DNA of 64,000 bases. Source: Nonomuraea maritima. Its GTDB lineage: Bacteria; Actinomycetota; Actinomycetes; Streptosporangiales; Streptosporangiaceae. The notes beneath the pieces were generated by a model. The model was not told the DNA's origin and did no database searches. It saw only the letters and a list, made by a program, of their open reading frames with translations. Positions within the stretch are counted from its first letter, which is position 1, and every line of letters begins with the position of its first letter. Below, piece after piece: positions 17,639 to 26,155 of the stretch. The stretch spans positions 1 to 64,000 of the forward strand of contig NZ_FNFB01000027.1 in NCBI RefSeq assembly GCF_900100395.1, in the 5' to 3' direction. The translations under genes were made by a program, and so were the position numbers.

Positions 17639-18216
17639 ATCAGTTCCCTCTCTTCGAGCACCGCGAGCAGCGGGCGGGCCGCCGCCAGCACCGCCTGTAC
17701 GTCCTCCTCGGACGGGAGCCTGGTCGCGTCGAGCACGATCCGCACCCGTTCGGCCAGCCGCACCCCGGTCACCATCTCCCCGGGCGCCGGGCCGTCATGC
17801 AGCACGACGGCGTCCTGATCGGGTGTCCGAGGTCGTTCGGCCCAGAACCGCGCCCGGGGTTCGGCCGGCGGGTCGTCCGCCGGGCGCGCGGGTTCACCGG
17901 CGGCAGGCAGCCGGGCCGTGGCCTCCAGCATCCGGTCGGTCGCCCCCGCGAGGGCGGCCTGGATCTCCGCGATGGAACGGCCGGCCGCCTGCAGCCGCTT
18001 GACGGCCACGAGCTGCAGCAGGTGCCGGCGGCCGTACTGAGCCACCCGGCCGCGCCGGGCGAGCGGCGGGTCGATCAGGCCGATCGTGGTGTACCAGCGG
18101 ATCAGCCGCTCTCCGGGCAGGTCGCGGACCCGGCCGTTCGCGGGCGGCGACGCGTCGGCGCGCAGGGCGCGCGCCGCGTGCCCGGCGAGCTCGCCGAGGG
18201 TCCAGGTGTCGCTCAT
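17635..18216 (-). CDS. MerR-family regulator of the VIT/VWA operon
   Basis: 193 residues. The N-terminal winged helix (RLIRWYTTIGLIDPP, RGRVAQYGRRHLLQLVAVKRLQ) is MerR-type; the helical and acidic C-terminal part (VRIVLDATRLPSEEDVQAVL) has no cysteine metal site and may be a protein- or ligand-sensing region. First gene of an operon with the VIT/VWA protein (four-base overlap). The large palindrome at 18227-18251, 11 bases upstream of its start, is the likely operator. Confidence 0.85.
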   Translation of the reverse strand: MSDTWTLGELAGHAARALRADASPPANGRVRDLPGERLIRWYTTIGLIDPPLARRGRVAQYGRRHLLQLVAVKRLQAAGRSIAEIQAALAGATDRMLEATARLPAAGEPARPADDPPAEPRARFWAERPRTPDQDAVVLHDGPAPGEMVTGVRLAERVRIVLDATRLPSEEDVQAVLAAARPLLAVLEERELI

Positions 18217-18226
18217 GTCTCCACAC

Positions 18227-18251
18227 TGACACTGTCACGATGACAGTGTCA
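18227..18251. promoter_or_regulatory. 25-base palindromic operator between merR and dps
   Basis: TGACACTGTCA at 18227-18237 and TGACAGTGTCA at 18241-18251 are perfect inverted copies around CGA. Each arm is itself a palindrome TGACA-N-TGTCA, so two regulator dimers could bind side by side. It lies 11 bases before merR and 76 before dps. Confidence 0.8.
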
Positions 18252-18327
18252 ACGTCGTTCCCGGAAGAACTGTCGTGCCTATTTCGTTATCTCTGTGGAA
18301 AGTCCGACCGACGGGGAGGAACGACAC

Positions 18328-18795
18328 ATGGCTACGATCACCGGTCCGCTCTCGGGAGAGGCCAGGAACACCGTCGCGGAGGCGCTCCAGGGCGCGCTCG
18401 TCGACCTGATCGACCTGTCACTGGTCGCCAAGCAGGCTCACTGGAACCTCATCGGCTCCCACTTCCGTCCGATCCATCTCCAGCTCGACGAACTCACCGA
18501 CCTGGCCCGGCAGCACATGGACACCATCGCCGAGCGCGCCGTCGCCGTGGGGGTCAACCCCGACGGCAGGTCCGCCACGGTGGCCCGCTCCACGAAGCTG
18601 TCGCAGCCGGACGGCGGCTGGATCGAGGACGGCAAGGTCGTGGCGACCATCACCGACACCCTCGACGGCATCAGCAAGCGCATGTACGAGCGCATCAGGG
18701 CCGTGGATGAGCCCGATCCGGTCACCCAGGACCTGCTCATCGCGATCGCCCAGGACATCGACAAGCAGCACTGGATGTTCCAGGCACAGCGCTAG
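18328..18795 (+). CDS. dps: Dps-family DNA-protecting ferritin
   Basis: 155 residues. The ferroxidase signature runs from AKQAHWN to HMDTIAERA (about residues 31-72), giving His/Asp/Glu ligands. Such proteins form 12-mers that oxidise and store iron and shield DNA. ATG with GGGAGGA upstream; an in-frame ATG at 18295 is rejected. Divergent from the MerR/VIT operon with a shared palindrome in the gap, so the MerR protein may control it too (inference). Confidence 0.92.
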   Translation: MATITGPLSGEARNTVAEALQGALVDLIDLSLVAKQAHWNLIGSHFRPIHLQLDELTDLARQHMDTIAERAVAVGVNPDGRSATVARSTKLSQPDGGWIEDGKVVATITDTLDGISKRMYERIRAVDEPDPVTQDLLIAIAQDIDKQHWMFQAQR

Positions 18796-18830
18796 CCGTC
18801 GCGAGGCGCTCGAGAGCGGCGCCGCAGGAG

Positions 18831-18852
18831 GCCCGGGCCGGATCGCCCGGGC
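18831..18852 (+). terminator. Terminator after dps
   Basis: GCCCGGG and CCCGGGC pair around an eight-base loop, followed by TTT, 35 bases after the dps stop. Confidence 0.7.
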
Positions 18853-18959
18853 TTTCGCATGTCACGCGACGGCGACCCGTCGTGAGGAGTTCGGTGCCGG
18901 GATCCTTGCCCTTGGTGTCCGTGCGGTCGACTAGCGTGGCACCGAGAGGGAGGCCCACG

Positions 18960-19988
18960 ATGTCCCACAAGACTCTCCCCCGTACGGGCCCGCTCCTGGC
19001 GGGCGGCGACGGCCTGTACGGCCCGATCGGCCGGCCGGGCGAGAGCGGCCTGGCGCTGCCCCAGGGTTTCGCCGGACGGGTCGTGGCCAGGTCGGGCGCG
19101 AAGGTCGCCGGGCTCACCTGGCACGCGGCCCCCGACGGCGGCGCCTGTTTCCCCGACGGCGACGGCTGGATCTACGTGTCCAACTCCGAGCTGCCCCTGC
19201 TCGGCGGCGCCTCGGCGCTGCGCTTCCGCGCGGGCGGCGACGTCATCGACGCGTACCGCATCCTGTCCGGCACCGACCTCAACCGCGCGGGCGGCGCCAC
19301 GCCGTGGCACACCTGGCTGTCGTGCGAGCTCGGCCACCGCGGCCGCGTCTTCGAGTGCGACCCCTACGGCGTGCGCGCCGCGCGTCCCCGCCTGGCCATG
19401 GGCCGCTTCCGGCACGAGGCCGCCGCCTGCGACCCCGAGCGGCAGGTGGTCTACATGACCGAGGGCGAGCCCGACGGCTGCCTCTACCGGTTCCGCCCCG
19501 GCGACTGGGGCGACCTGACCGAGGGCACGCTGGAGGTGCTGTGCGCCTCGGGCCGCTGGCGACCGGTGCCCTCGCCGGCCGCGCTCCTCAGGGCGACCCG
19601 CCACCAGGTCGAGGAAGCCCGCCACTTCGACGGCGGCGACGACTGCCACTACGTGGGCGGCGTCTGCTACTTCACCACGCGCGGCGACCGCGGCCTGTGG
19701 GCCTACGACGCGGGCGGTTCCACGCTGGAACGGCTGTGCGAGGGCGTGCGCGCCGTCACCGCCGCGCCCTCGGGCGACCTGTACGTCGCCCGCGACGCCG
19801 GGCGGGCCAGGATCGACCTCGTCGCGCCCGACCGCTCGGTGGCCCCGTTCCTCAGGCTCGTCGGCCACGACGACGTCGAGCTGACCGGGCCGGCGTTCTC
19901 GCCGCGTGGTGATCGCCTGTGCTTCTCGGCCAGGCGCGGCCGCACCGAGGGGCTGACGTTCGAGGTCACGGGCCCCTTCCGGGCCTGA
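18960..19988 (+). CDS. PhoX-like (DUF839) protein
   Basis: 342 residues with the PhoX-type blocks: TPWHTWLSCEL, a GRFRHEAA loop, YMTEGEPDGCLYRF, ARHFDGGDDCHYV. PhoX enzymes are calcium/iron phosphatases with a propeller fold. This copy is short and has no Tat or Sec signal, so probably cytoplasmic, unlike classical PhoX. ATG at 18960 with GAGGG upstream. Enzymatic activity is uncertain. Confidence 0.75.
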   Translation: MSHKTLPRTGPLLAGGDGLYGPIGRPGESGLALPQGFAGRVVARSGAKVAGLTWHAAPDGGACFPDGDGWIYVSNSELPLLGGASALRFRAGGDVIDAYRILSGTDLNRAGGATPWHTWLSCELGHRGRVFECDPYGVRAARPRLAMGRFRHEAAACDPERQVVYMTEGEPDGCLYRFRPGDWGDLTEGTLEVLCASGRWRPVPSPAALLRATRHQVEEARHFDGGDDCHYVGGVCYFTTRGDRGLWAYDAGGSTLERLCEGVRAVTAAPSGDLYVARDAGRARIDLVAPDRSVAPFLRLVGHDDVELTGPAFSPRGDRLCFSARRGRTEGLTFEVTGPFRA

Positions 19989-20091
19989 CCGTCGCGGCCC
20001 GTGACGCGCCGCGACACGTGCCCGTCTGGAGGTCGCTGATCACCTTCGTATAGAACCGGGGTGCAGAAGCCGACCACAGGAGGATCACGCG

Positions 20092-20994
20092 GTGAAATAC
20101 GTGCGCATAGGCGGATACGGCCCGGGCATCGTCACGATCGGCGGCGGCCTCACGAGGGTGGCCTCGCCCTCGTTCCTGACCGTGCATCCCACCCTGCCGG
20201 TGCTGTACGCCGTGGGGGAGCTCCAGCGCGGCTGGCTCACCGCGTTCACGGCCGAGGGCACGTTGCAGCCACTGGACGAGCGGCCGAGCGAGGGCGCCGA
20301 CCCCTGCCACATCGCCGTGGACCCCGAGGGCGCGCTGCTCGCGGTGGCCAACTACGGCGACGGCACCGCCACGCTCTACCGGCTCGACGAGCGGGGAGCG
20401 TTCGCGGGCGACCCGATCGTGCTGCGCCACGCGGGCTCGGGCCCGGTCGCCGGCCGCCAGGAGGGCTCGCACGCCCACGAGGCCGTCTTCCACGACGGCG
20501 TGCTGCACGTCTCCGACCTGGGCACCGACGAGATCCGCCGCTACCGCCACGACGGCACCCCGCTGGAGCCGATCACGATGCCGCCCGGCACAGGGCCGCG
20601 CCACTTCGCCTTCGCCGGTTCGCGCCTGTACGTGACGGGCGAGCTCGACGGCTCGGTCACGCTCGTCGAGGGCGACCGCCGCACGAGCGTCCCCGCGAGC
20701 CGGCGTCCCGGCGAGAACATGCCCTCCCACCTGCACTTGGAAGGCGATCTCGTCTACGTCGGCAACCGCGGCCCCGACACCGTCTCGGTGCTGCGCGCCG
20801 CCGACCTGTCGCCGGTCGCCGAGGTGCCCACCGGCGGCGTGTGGCCGCGCCACTTCGCCATCGACGGCGACCGCATGTACGTGGCCAACCAGCGCTCCGA
20901 CCAGGTCACCGTGCTCGCGCTGCGCGACGGCGTCCCCGAGCCGACCGGGGAGGCGCATGAGGTGGAGAGCCCGTCCTGCGTACTGGTCCAGTAG
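20092..20994 (+). CDS. Seven-bladed lactonase-type propeller
   Basis: 300 residues of the 6-phosphogluconolactonase (YbhE) propeller family: PSFLTVHPTLPVLYAVGE, DPCHIAVDPEGALLAVANYGDGT, SHAHEA, GPRHFAF, PRHFAIDGDRMYVANQ. Likely hydrolyses a sugar lactone. GTG start with GGAGGA nine bases upstream. It ends three bases before the convergent glycerol kinase gene. Confidence 0.85.
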   Translation: MKYVRIGGYGPGIVTIGGGLTRVASPSFLTVHPTLPVLYAVGELQRGWLTAFTAEGTLQPLDERPSEGADPCHIAVDPEGALLAVANYGDGTATLYRLDERGAFAGDPIVLRHAGSGPVAGRQEGSHAHEAVFHDGVLHVSDLGTDEIRRYRHDGTPLEPITMPPGTGPRHFAFAGSRLYVTGELDGSVTLVEGDRRTSVPASRRPGENMPSHLHLEGDLVYVGNRGPDTVSVLRAADLSPVAEVPTGGVWPRHFAIDGDRMYVANQRSDQVTVLALRDGVPEPTGEAHEVESPSCVLVQ

Positions 20995-20997
20995 GGA

Positions 20998-22467
20998 TCA
21001 GAAGTGCCGGGCGGCCGCCATGGTCAGGACGATCGCCGCCCGCCAGCGCTCGTACCCGGCGTCGTCGCGTTCGCCGGGTTCGAAGCGCCGGTCGAGGTGC
21101 CAGGTGTCGCGCAGCTCGCCCATCGAGCCCCACATGCCGGATCCCAGCCCCGCCAGGAACGCCGCGCCCAGCGCGGGCGTCTCCTGGATCGCGGGCCGTT
21201 CCACCGGTGAGCCGAGCTGGTCGGCCTGCATCTGCATGAGCAGGTCGTTGGTGCTGGCCCCGCCGTCGGCCTTGAGCACCTGCGCGTGGCCCGCGCCCAT
21301 CGACTCCACCACGTCGCGCACCTCGTACGTGATCGCCTCCAGGGTGGCGCGGACCAGGTGCGCCCGCGTGGTGTCGCGGGTGATGCCGGCGATCATGCCG
21401 CGCGCGCCCGGCTCCCAGTGCGGCGCGCCCAGCCCCGTCAGGGCCGGTACGAACACCAGGCCGCCGCTGTCGGGCACCGTGCGGGCCAGAGCCTCCGACT
21501 CGGCCGCGCTGCCGAGCACCCCGAGCCCGTCGCGCAGCCACTGCACCGCCGCCCCGGTCACGAAGATCGACCCCTCCAGGGCGAACGTCCGCTCACCGGA
21601 CGGCGTCTGCCAGGCCACCGTGGTGAGCAGCCCCGACCGCGAGCGCACGGCCTCGTGGCCGGTGTTGGTCAGGACGAACGAGCCGGTGCCGTAGGTGCAC
21701 TTGACGTCGCCGACGTCGAAGCACGTCTGCCCGAACAGGGCGACCTGCTGGTCGCCGCCCATGCCGCTGATGGGCAGGTCGAGCCCCAGGAACGCTCCAG
21801 GATCGGTCTGCCCGACCGGGCCGAAGCTGGGCATGATCTCCGGCAGGGCCGACTCGGGCACCCCGAACAGCTCGCACAGCTCGGGCTCCCAGGCGCCGGA
21901 CTCCAGGCCGTACAGGAGGGTGCGTGAGGCGTTGGAGGCGTCGGTGACGTGCCGCGCGCCCGAGGTCATCCTGGCGATCAGGTAAGAGTCCACCGTCCCC
22001 AGCGCGACGTTCCCTGACTCGACCCCTTCCCACAGTCCGGGGTCGTTCTCGGCCAGCCAGGTGAGCTTGGTCGCCGTGAAGTACGGGTCGAGGCGCAGCC
22101 CGGTCAGCTCCGAGACGCGGGGATCCAGCTCCGCCTCGCGCAGGCGCGTGCATATCGTGGAGGTGCGGCGGTCCTGCCAGACCATGGCACGGCGTGGCGC
22201 GGCGAGGGTCCGCCGGTCCCACAGCACCGCGGTCTCGCGCTGGTTGGTGATGCCGATGCAGCAGGGTGAGGCGGAGGCCCCGCTCAGGGCGGTGGCGCAG
22301 GCCGACAGTGTCGCCTGCCAGATGTCCTCGGGGTTGTGCTCGGCCCAGCCCGGCTGAGGAAAATGCTGGGTGAACTCTTCATAGCCCTTTGATTCCATCT
22401 GACCGTTTTCGGTGACTACGAGGGCGGTGACACCTATCGTCCCGGCGTGGATGGCCAACACGCTCAC
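20998..22467 (-). CDS. glpK: Glycerol kinase (FGGY family) with altered phosphate loop
   Basis: 489 residues, full length, with the kinase landmarks GITNQRETAVLWDRRT, GTVDSYLIARMT, VTDASNASRT, the catalytic base Asp in GGDQQVALFGQ, and KCTYGTGSFVLTNTG. It should phosphorylate glycerol to sn-glycerol 3-phosphate. The N-terminus reads VLAIHAGTIG: the strictly conserved Asp of the first phosphate-binding loop (DQGT in other glycerol kinases) is His7 here, through GAC to CAC. GTG start at 22467 with GGAGGA. Whether the enzyme remains active is open. No facilitator or glpD nearby. Confidence 0.85.
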   Translation of the reverse strand: MSVLAIHAGTIGVTALVVTENGQMESKGYEEFTQHFPQPGWAEHNPEDIWQATLSACATALSGASASPCCIGITNQRETAVLWDRRTLAAPRRAMVWQDRRTSTICTRLREAELDPRVSELTGLRLDPYFTATKLTWLAENDPGLWEGVESGNVALGTVDSYLIARMTSGARHVTDASNASRTLLYGLESGAWEPELCELFGVPESALPEIMPSFGPVGQTDPGAFLGLDLPISGMGGDQQVALFGQTCFDVGDVKCTYGTGSFVLTNTGHEAVRSRSGLLTTVAWQTPSGERTFALEGSIFVTGAAVQWLRDGLGVLGSAAESEALARTVPDSGGLVFVPALTGLGAPHWEPGARGMIAGITRDTTRAHLVRATLEAITYEVRDVVESMGAGHAQVLKADGGASTNDLLMQMQADQLGSPVERPAIQETPALGAAFLAGLGSGMWGSMGELRDTWHLDRRFEPGERDDAGYERWRAAIVLTMAAARHF

Positions 22468-22595
22468 GATATGTCCTCCGTTCGCTCTTCGGCCGGTGTG
22501 CTCGGGCGTTTGGTCTAGACCACGGGTGTGATGCCGGGCACAATGCGAGTCTGTCATCAGCACTGGTTCATGGCCCCAACCGGGAGGAACCCGTC

Positions 22596-23621
22596 ATGCG
22601 TATTGGAGTGCTCACCGGGGGCGGCGACTGCCCCGGTCTCAACGCCGTCATCCGGGCAGTGGTACGCAAGGGAGTAGCCGTCCACGGCCACGAGTTCGTC
22701 GGATTCCGCGACGGCTGGCGCGGCCCCCTCGAGGGCGACACCATGCCGCTCGACATCCAGGCCGTCCGGGGCATCCTGCCGCGGGGCGGCACGATACTCG
22801 GCTCGTCCCGCACCAACCCCGTGAAGATCGAGGGCGGGGTCGACCGGATCAAGGAGAACCTGGCGTCCACCCAGGTCGACGCGCTGATCGCCATCGGCGG
22901 CGAGGACACTCTGGGCGTCGCCCGGCAGCTGTACGAACGCGGGGTCAAGGTCGTCGGCGTACCCAAGACCATCGACAACGACCTGTCGGGCACCGACTAC
23001 ACCTTCGGCTTCGACACCGCCGTCAACATCGCGACCGAGGCCATCGACCGGCTGCACACCACCGCCGAGTCGCACCACCGGGCGCTCATCTGCGAGGTCA
23101 TGGGCCGGCACGCGGGCTGGATCGCCCTGCACGCGGGCATGGCCGGCGGCGCCAACGTCATCCTCATCCCGGAGAAGCCGTTCGACATCGACCGGGTCTG
23201 CGAGTACGTCGAGTCCCGCTTCCGCACCCGCTACTCGCCCATCGTGGTGGTCGCCGAGGGCGCGCACCCCATCGAGGGCCAGATGGAGCTGCAGGCGGGC
23301 GAGCTCGACGCGTTCGGCCACGTACGGCTCGGCGGCATCGGCGAGGTGCTGGCCAAGGAGATCGAGAAGCGCACCGGCAAGGAGGCCCGCACCACGGTGC
23401 TCGGCCACATCCAGCGCGGCGGCACCCCGACGGCCTACGACCGGGTGCTGGCCACCCGGTTCGGGCTCCAGGCGATCGACGCGGCGCACGAGGGCGACTT
23501 CGGCGTCATGGTCGCGCTGCGCGGCACCGACATCGTCCGTGTCGGTCTCGACGAGGCCACGTCCGAGCTGAAGACCGTGCCGGTCGAGCGCTACGCGGAG
23601 GCCGAGGTGTTCTTCGGCTGA
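22596..23621 (+). CDS. pfkA: 6-phosphofructokinase
   Basis: 341 residues. TGGGDCPGLNAVIR at the N-terminus, GGEDTLG at 101-107, catalytic PKTIDND at 123-129, and MGRHAGWIALH. It phosphorylates fructose 6-phosphate to the 1,6-bisphosphate in glycolysis. Residues that discriminate the donor are Glu103 and Lys124, the pattern associated with pyrophosphate-type or actinobacterial group III enzymes rather than the Gly/Gly of classical ATP enzymes, so the phosphoryl donor is uncertain. GGGAGGA precedes the ATG. Confidence 0.92.
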   Translation: MRIGVLTGGGDCPGLNAVIRAVVRKGVAVHGHEFVGFRDGWRGPLEGDTMPLDIQAVRGILPRGGTILGSSRTNPVKIEGGVDRIKENLASTQVDALIAIGGEDTLGVARQLYERGVKVVGVPKTIDNDLSGTDYTFGFDTAVNIATEAIDRLHTTAESHHRALICEVMGRHAGWIALHAGMAGGANVILIPEKPFDIDRVCEYVESRFRTRYSPIVVVAEGAHPIEGQMELQAGELDAFGHVRLGGIGEVLAKEIEKRTGKEARTTVLGHIQRGGTPTAYDRVLATRFGLQAIDAAHEGDFGVMVALRGTDIVRVGLDEATSELKTVPVERYAEAEVFFG

Positions 23622-23640
23622 AAGCGGCTTGCAAGCGGGC

Positions 23641-23696
23641 GGCCGTACCGTCGCGGAGCAGCGGATCACTTCCGCTGGAGCCTCTCGGGTACGGCC
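23641..23696. other. Cruciform-like structured segment
   Basis: GGCCGTACC (23641-23649) pairs perfectly with GGTACGGCC (23688-23696) and encloses an AGCGGA/TCCGCT hairpin (23660-23676). It lies 20 bases after the pfkA stop. It does not fold as a tRNA. It may be part of transcript end processing. Confidence 0.4.
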
Positions 23697-23766
23697 CGCG
23701 CCGCAGCGAGTCGGCGGCCCACCACAGGCGTCGCGAGCCGTGCCCGTAGAGGCGGGTCACCCCCGT

Positions 23767-23804
23767 GAGGGCGTGCCGGAGAGTTCCCACTCCGGCACGC
23801 CCTC
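23767..23804. terminator. Bidirectional terminator between pfkA and the MHYT gene
   Basis: GAGGGCGTGCCGGAG and CTCCGGCACGCCCTC form a perfect 15-base stem around an eight-base loop, between convergent genes. Confidence 0.85.
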
Positions 23805-23817
23805 GGCAGGTGCCGGA

Positions 23818-24660
23818 CTAGTCGCGGGGCTGCCGACGGGGGACGGCGCCGTTGTAGAGAAGCTCCTGCTGCTGCCGGGTGGCGCGGCGGCGCAGCTCCA
23901 GCCGGGCCACGAGCTCCGCGTCCTCGCGCTCCTCCTCCTGCGACGGCGACAGGATCACCATGAGGAGCATGGTCAGCGTGATCAGGCTGATCACGGTCAT
24001 GAGCGGGACGAGGAAGTCGAGCGCGTCCGCACCGGCGATCCGGGCCGGCTCGCCGTGCACCGTGACGTGCATGGCGTACATGCCGGTGTAGTGCATCCCG
24101 GCCACGGCGGCGCCCATGACCAGGGAGGCGGCCGTGATCCAGACGGCCTTGCGCACCCGCAGGGTGAACCACAGCGCCACCGTGGCGGCCACCACGGCGA
24201 TGCCCACGGACGCGGCCACGAGCAACCGGTCGTAGGAGACGTGGGCCGACATGTTCATCGCGTACATGCCGAGGTAGTGCATGGAGGCCACGCCGAGGCC
24301 CGTGAGCAGGCCGCCGCCGAGCAGCGCGGGCAGGCGCCCGCCGCCGTACGAGACCAGCAGCAGGCCGGTGCCGACGACCACGATGGCCACGACCGCTGAG
24401 GCGGCGGTGAGCCAGACGTCGTACTTGATCTGGGTGCCGTCCACCTGGAAGCCCATCATCGCGATGAAGTGCATCACCCAGATGCCGGTGCCGCCGATCG
24501 AGACGGCGGCGCCGAGCAGCCAGCGCAGCCGGGTGGCGCCGTGGGAGACATGGGCCTGCGCGGTGAGCCGCAGCCCGAGCATCGACCCGATGCAGGACAT
24601 CACGTACGCCAGCACGGGCGTGAGCAGTCCGTACGTGAAGTGATTCACAGCAGAGGTCAT
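23818..24660 (-). CDS. MHYT-domain membrane sensor without output domain
   Basis: 280 residues, seven hydrophobic segments. The MHYT motif occurs three times: VMHFIAMMG near 68, SMHYLGMYAM near 129 and GMHYTGMYAM near 192, proposed to bind a metal and sense oxygen, CO or NO. The cytoplasmic tail after about residue 235 is short and charged, with no GGDEF, EAL or kinase domain, so any signal must pass to another protein. ATG at 24660 with AAGGAAC upstream. Confidence 0.87.
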   Translation of the reverse strand: MTSAVNHFTYGLLTPVLAYVMSCIGSMLGLRLTAQAHVSHGATRLRWLLGAAVSIGGTGIWVMHFIAMMGFQVDGTQIKYDVWLTAASAVVAIVVVGTGLLLVSYGGGRLPALLGGGLLTGLGVASMHYLGMYAMNMSAHVSYDRLLVAASVGIAVVAATVALWFTLRVRKAVWITAASLVMGAAVAGMHYTGMYAMHVTVHGEPARIAGADALDFLVPLMTVISLITLTMLLMVILSPSQEEEREDAELVARLELRRRATRQQQELLYNGAVPRRQPRD

Positions 24661-24864
24661 AGATCGGTTCCTTGCCTTGGAGATCCGGAGATTCTGGCAC
24701 TCGAGATGTCCTGTTTGCATGGATAACTCAACTATCTGTCAAAGATCGAGTCGGGAAGGCGGGGCGTGACGGGCGATCCCGCCGAGCGACACCCGGACTA
24801 AACTCGGAGGTCGCGACGTTGCCAACAGGGCGCCGTTTCTCCCCGTCTTCCCGGAGGTCCCACC

Positions 24865-26061
24865 ATGACGATGTCCGCCCTGGGCGAGCCGTGTGTTCTG
24901 CTCAAGCTGGGCGAAATCGTCCTCAAGGGCAAGAATCGTGAGCTGTTCGAACGCCGGCTGATCAGCAACATCCGCGACGCGCTGCAGACCGTGGACATCA
25001 AGGTCGACGTGCGCAAGCGGCACGGCGTCATCGCGATCTTCCTGCCGCAGGGCGCCACCGCCGAGCAGGCCGACGCCGTCGCGCGGCGGGTCGCCGACGT
25101 GCCCGGCCTCATCTGGATCCACCAGGCCTGGCGGGTCGCCAAAGACCCCGACAGCGTGCTGAAGGCCGCCCTCGAACTGGCCGGCGAGAGCGAGGAGGCC
25201 AAGCGGGGCGCCCGCTTCGCCGTGCGCTCGCGGCGGCGCGACAAGCGCTTCCCGATGACCTCCAACGAACTCGACCGGTTCGTCGGCGGTGCGATCAACG
25301 ACGAGTACCACCTGCCCGTCGACCTGAAGAACCCCGAGCTGACGATCTTCATCGAGGTCGACCGCGACGAGGTGTTCGTCTTCACCGGCGGCATCCCCGG
25401 TCAGGGCGGCCTGCCCGTCGGCAGCAGCGGCCGGGCGCTCGTGCTGATGTCGGGCGGCATCGACTCGCCGGTGGCGGCGTACCGGATGATGCGGCGCGGC
25501 CTGCACGTCGACTTCCTGCACTTCTCCGGCATCCCGTTCACCACGTCCGAGTCGATCTACAAGGCGTACGCGCTGGTCAGGAAGCTCGACAGGTTCCAGG
25601 GCAGGTCGCGGCTGTGGGTGGTGCCGTTCGGCAAGGCCCAGCAGTCGATCCGCAACTCCGGTCAGGACCGCCTGGCCGTGATCGCCCAGCGGCGGCTCAT
25701 GCTCAAGACGGCAGAAGAGGTCGCCCACCGCATCCGCGCGTCCGCGCTGATCACCGGCGACGCCCTCGGCCAGGTCTCCTCCCAGACGCTGGCCAACATC
25801 ACCGCCCAGGACAACGCCGTCGAGCTGCCGATCCTGCGGCCGCTGGTCGGCTGGGACAAGACCGAGATCATGGCCGAGGCCCGGCGTCTCGGCACGCTGG
25901 AGATCTCGGAACTGCCCGACGAGGACTGCTGCTCCCTGCTCGCGCCCAAGCGCGCCGAGACCCGGGCGAAGATCGAGGACCTGAAGCAGATCGAGCGGCG
26001 GCTCGACGCCGAGGAGCTGTGCGTCCAGCTCGCCGACTCCATCCAGGAGTACACGCTCTAG
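24865..26061 (+). CDS. thiI: tRNA 4-thiouridine synthase ThiI
   Basis: 398 residues: ferredoxin-like N-terminus, THUMP domain (about 60-170) and an adenylating PP-loop SGGIDSP at 196-202. The partly conserved cysteine site reads EDCCSLL near the C-terminus. There is no C-terminal rhodanese domain, as in many bacteria, so sulfur would come from another carrier. GGAGG precedes the ATG and a TAAACT -10-like box lies near 24797. It may modify tRNA U8 rather than serve thiamine synthesis. Confidence 0.9.
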   Translation: MTMSALGEPCVLLKLGEIVLKGKNRELFERRLISNIRDALQTVDIKVDVRKRHGVIAIFLPQGATAEQADAVARRVADVPGLIWIHQAWRVAKDPDSVLKAALELAGESEEAKRGARFAVRSRRRDKRFPMTSNELDRFVGGAINDEYHLPVDLKNPELTIFIEVDRDEVFVFTGGIPGQGGLPVGSSGRALVLMSGGIDSPVAAYRMMRRGLHVDFLHFSGIPFTTSESIYKAYALVRKLDRFQGRSRLWVVPFGKAQQSIRNSGQDRLAVIAQRRLMLKTAEEVAHRIRASALITGDALGQVSSQTLANITAQDNAVELPILRPLVGWDKTEIMAEARRLGTLEISELPDEDCCSLLAPKRAETRAKIEDLKQIERRLDAEELCVQLADSIQEYTL

Positions 26062-26120
26062 ACGGCACGTCCCCGCCCGCGCCCTCTCCGCGCTGAGGGG
26101 AAGCTCGCTTCTCACGTGAA

Positions 26121-26149
26121 ACGGCCCCCCGCGCGAGCGGGGGGGCCGT
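26121..26149. terminator. Terminator between thiI and aroF
   Basis: ACGGCCCCCCGC-GCGA-GCGGGGGGGCCGT, a 12-base stem with one bulged G, in the gap between convergent genes. Confidence 0.8.
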
Positions 26150-26155
26150 CCCGTG

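Noticed and set aside
23641..23696. tRNA-like cloverleaf
   Set aside because: The stem has nine pairs, but there is no anticodon arm of five pairs, no T-loop TTCRA and no CCA context.
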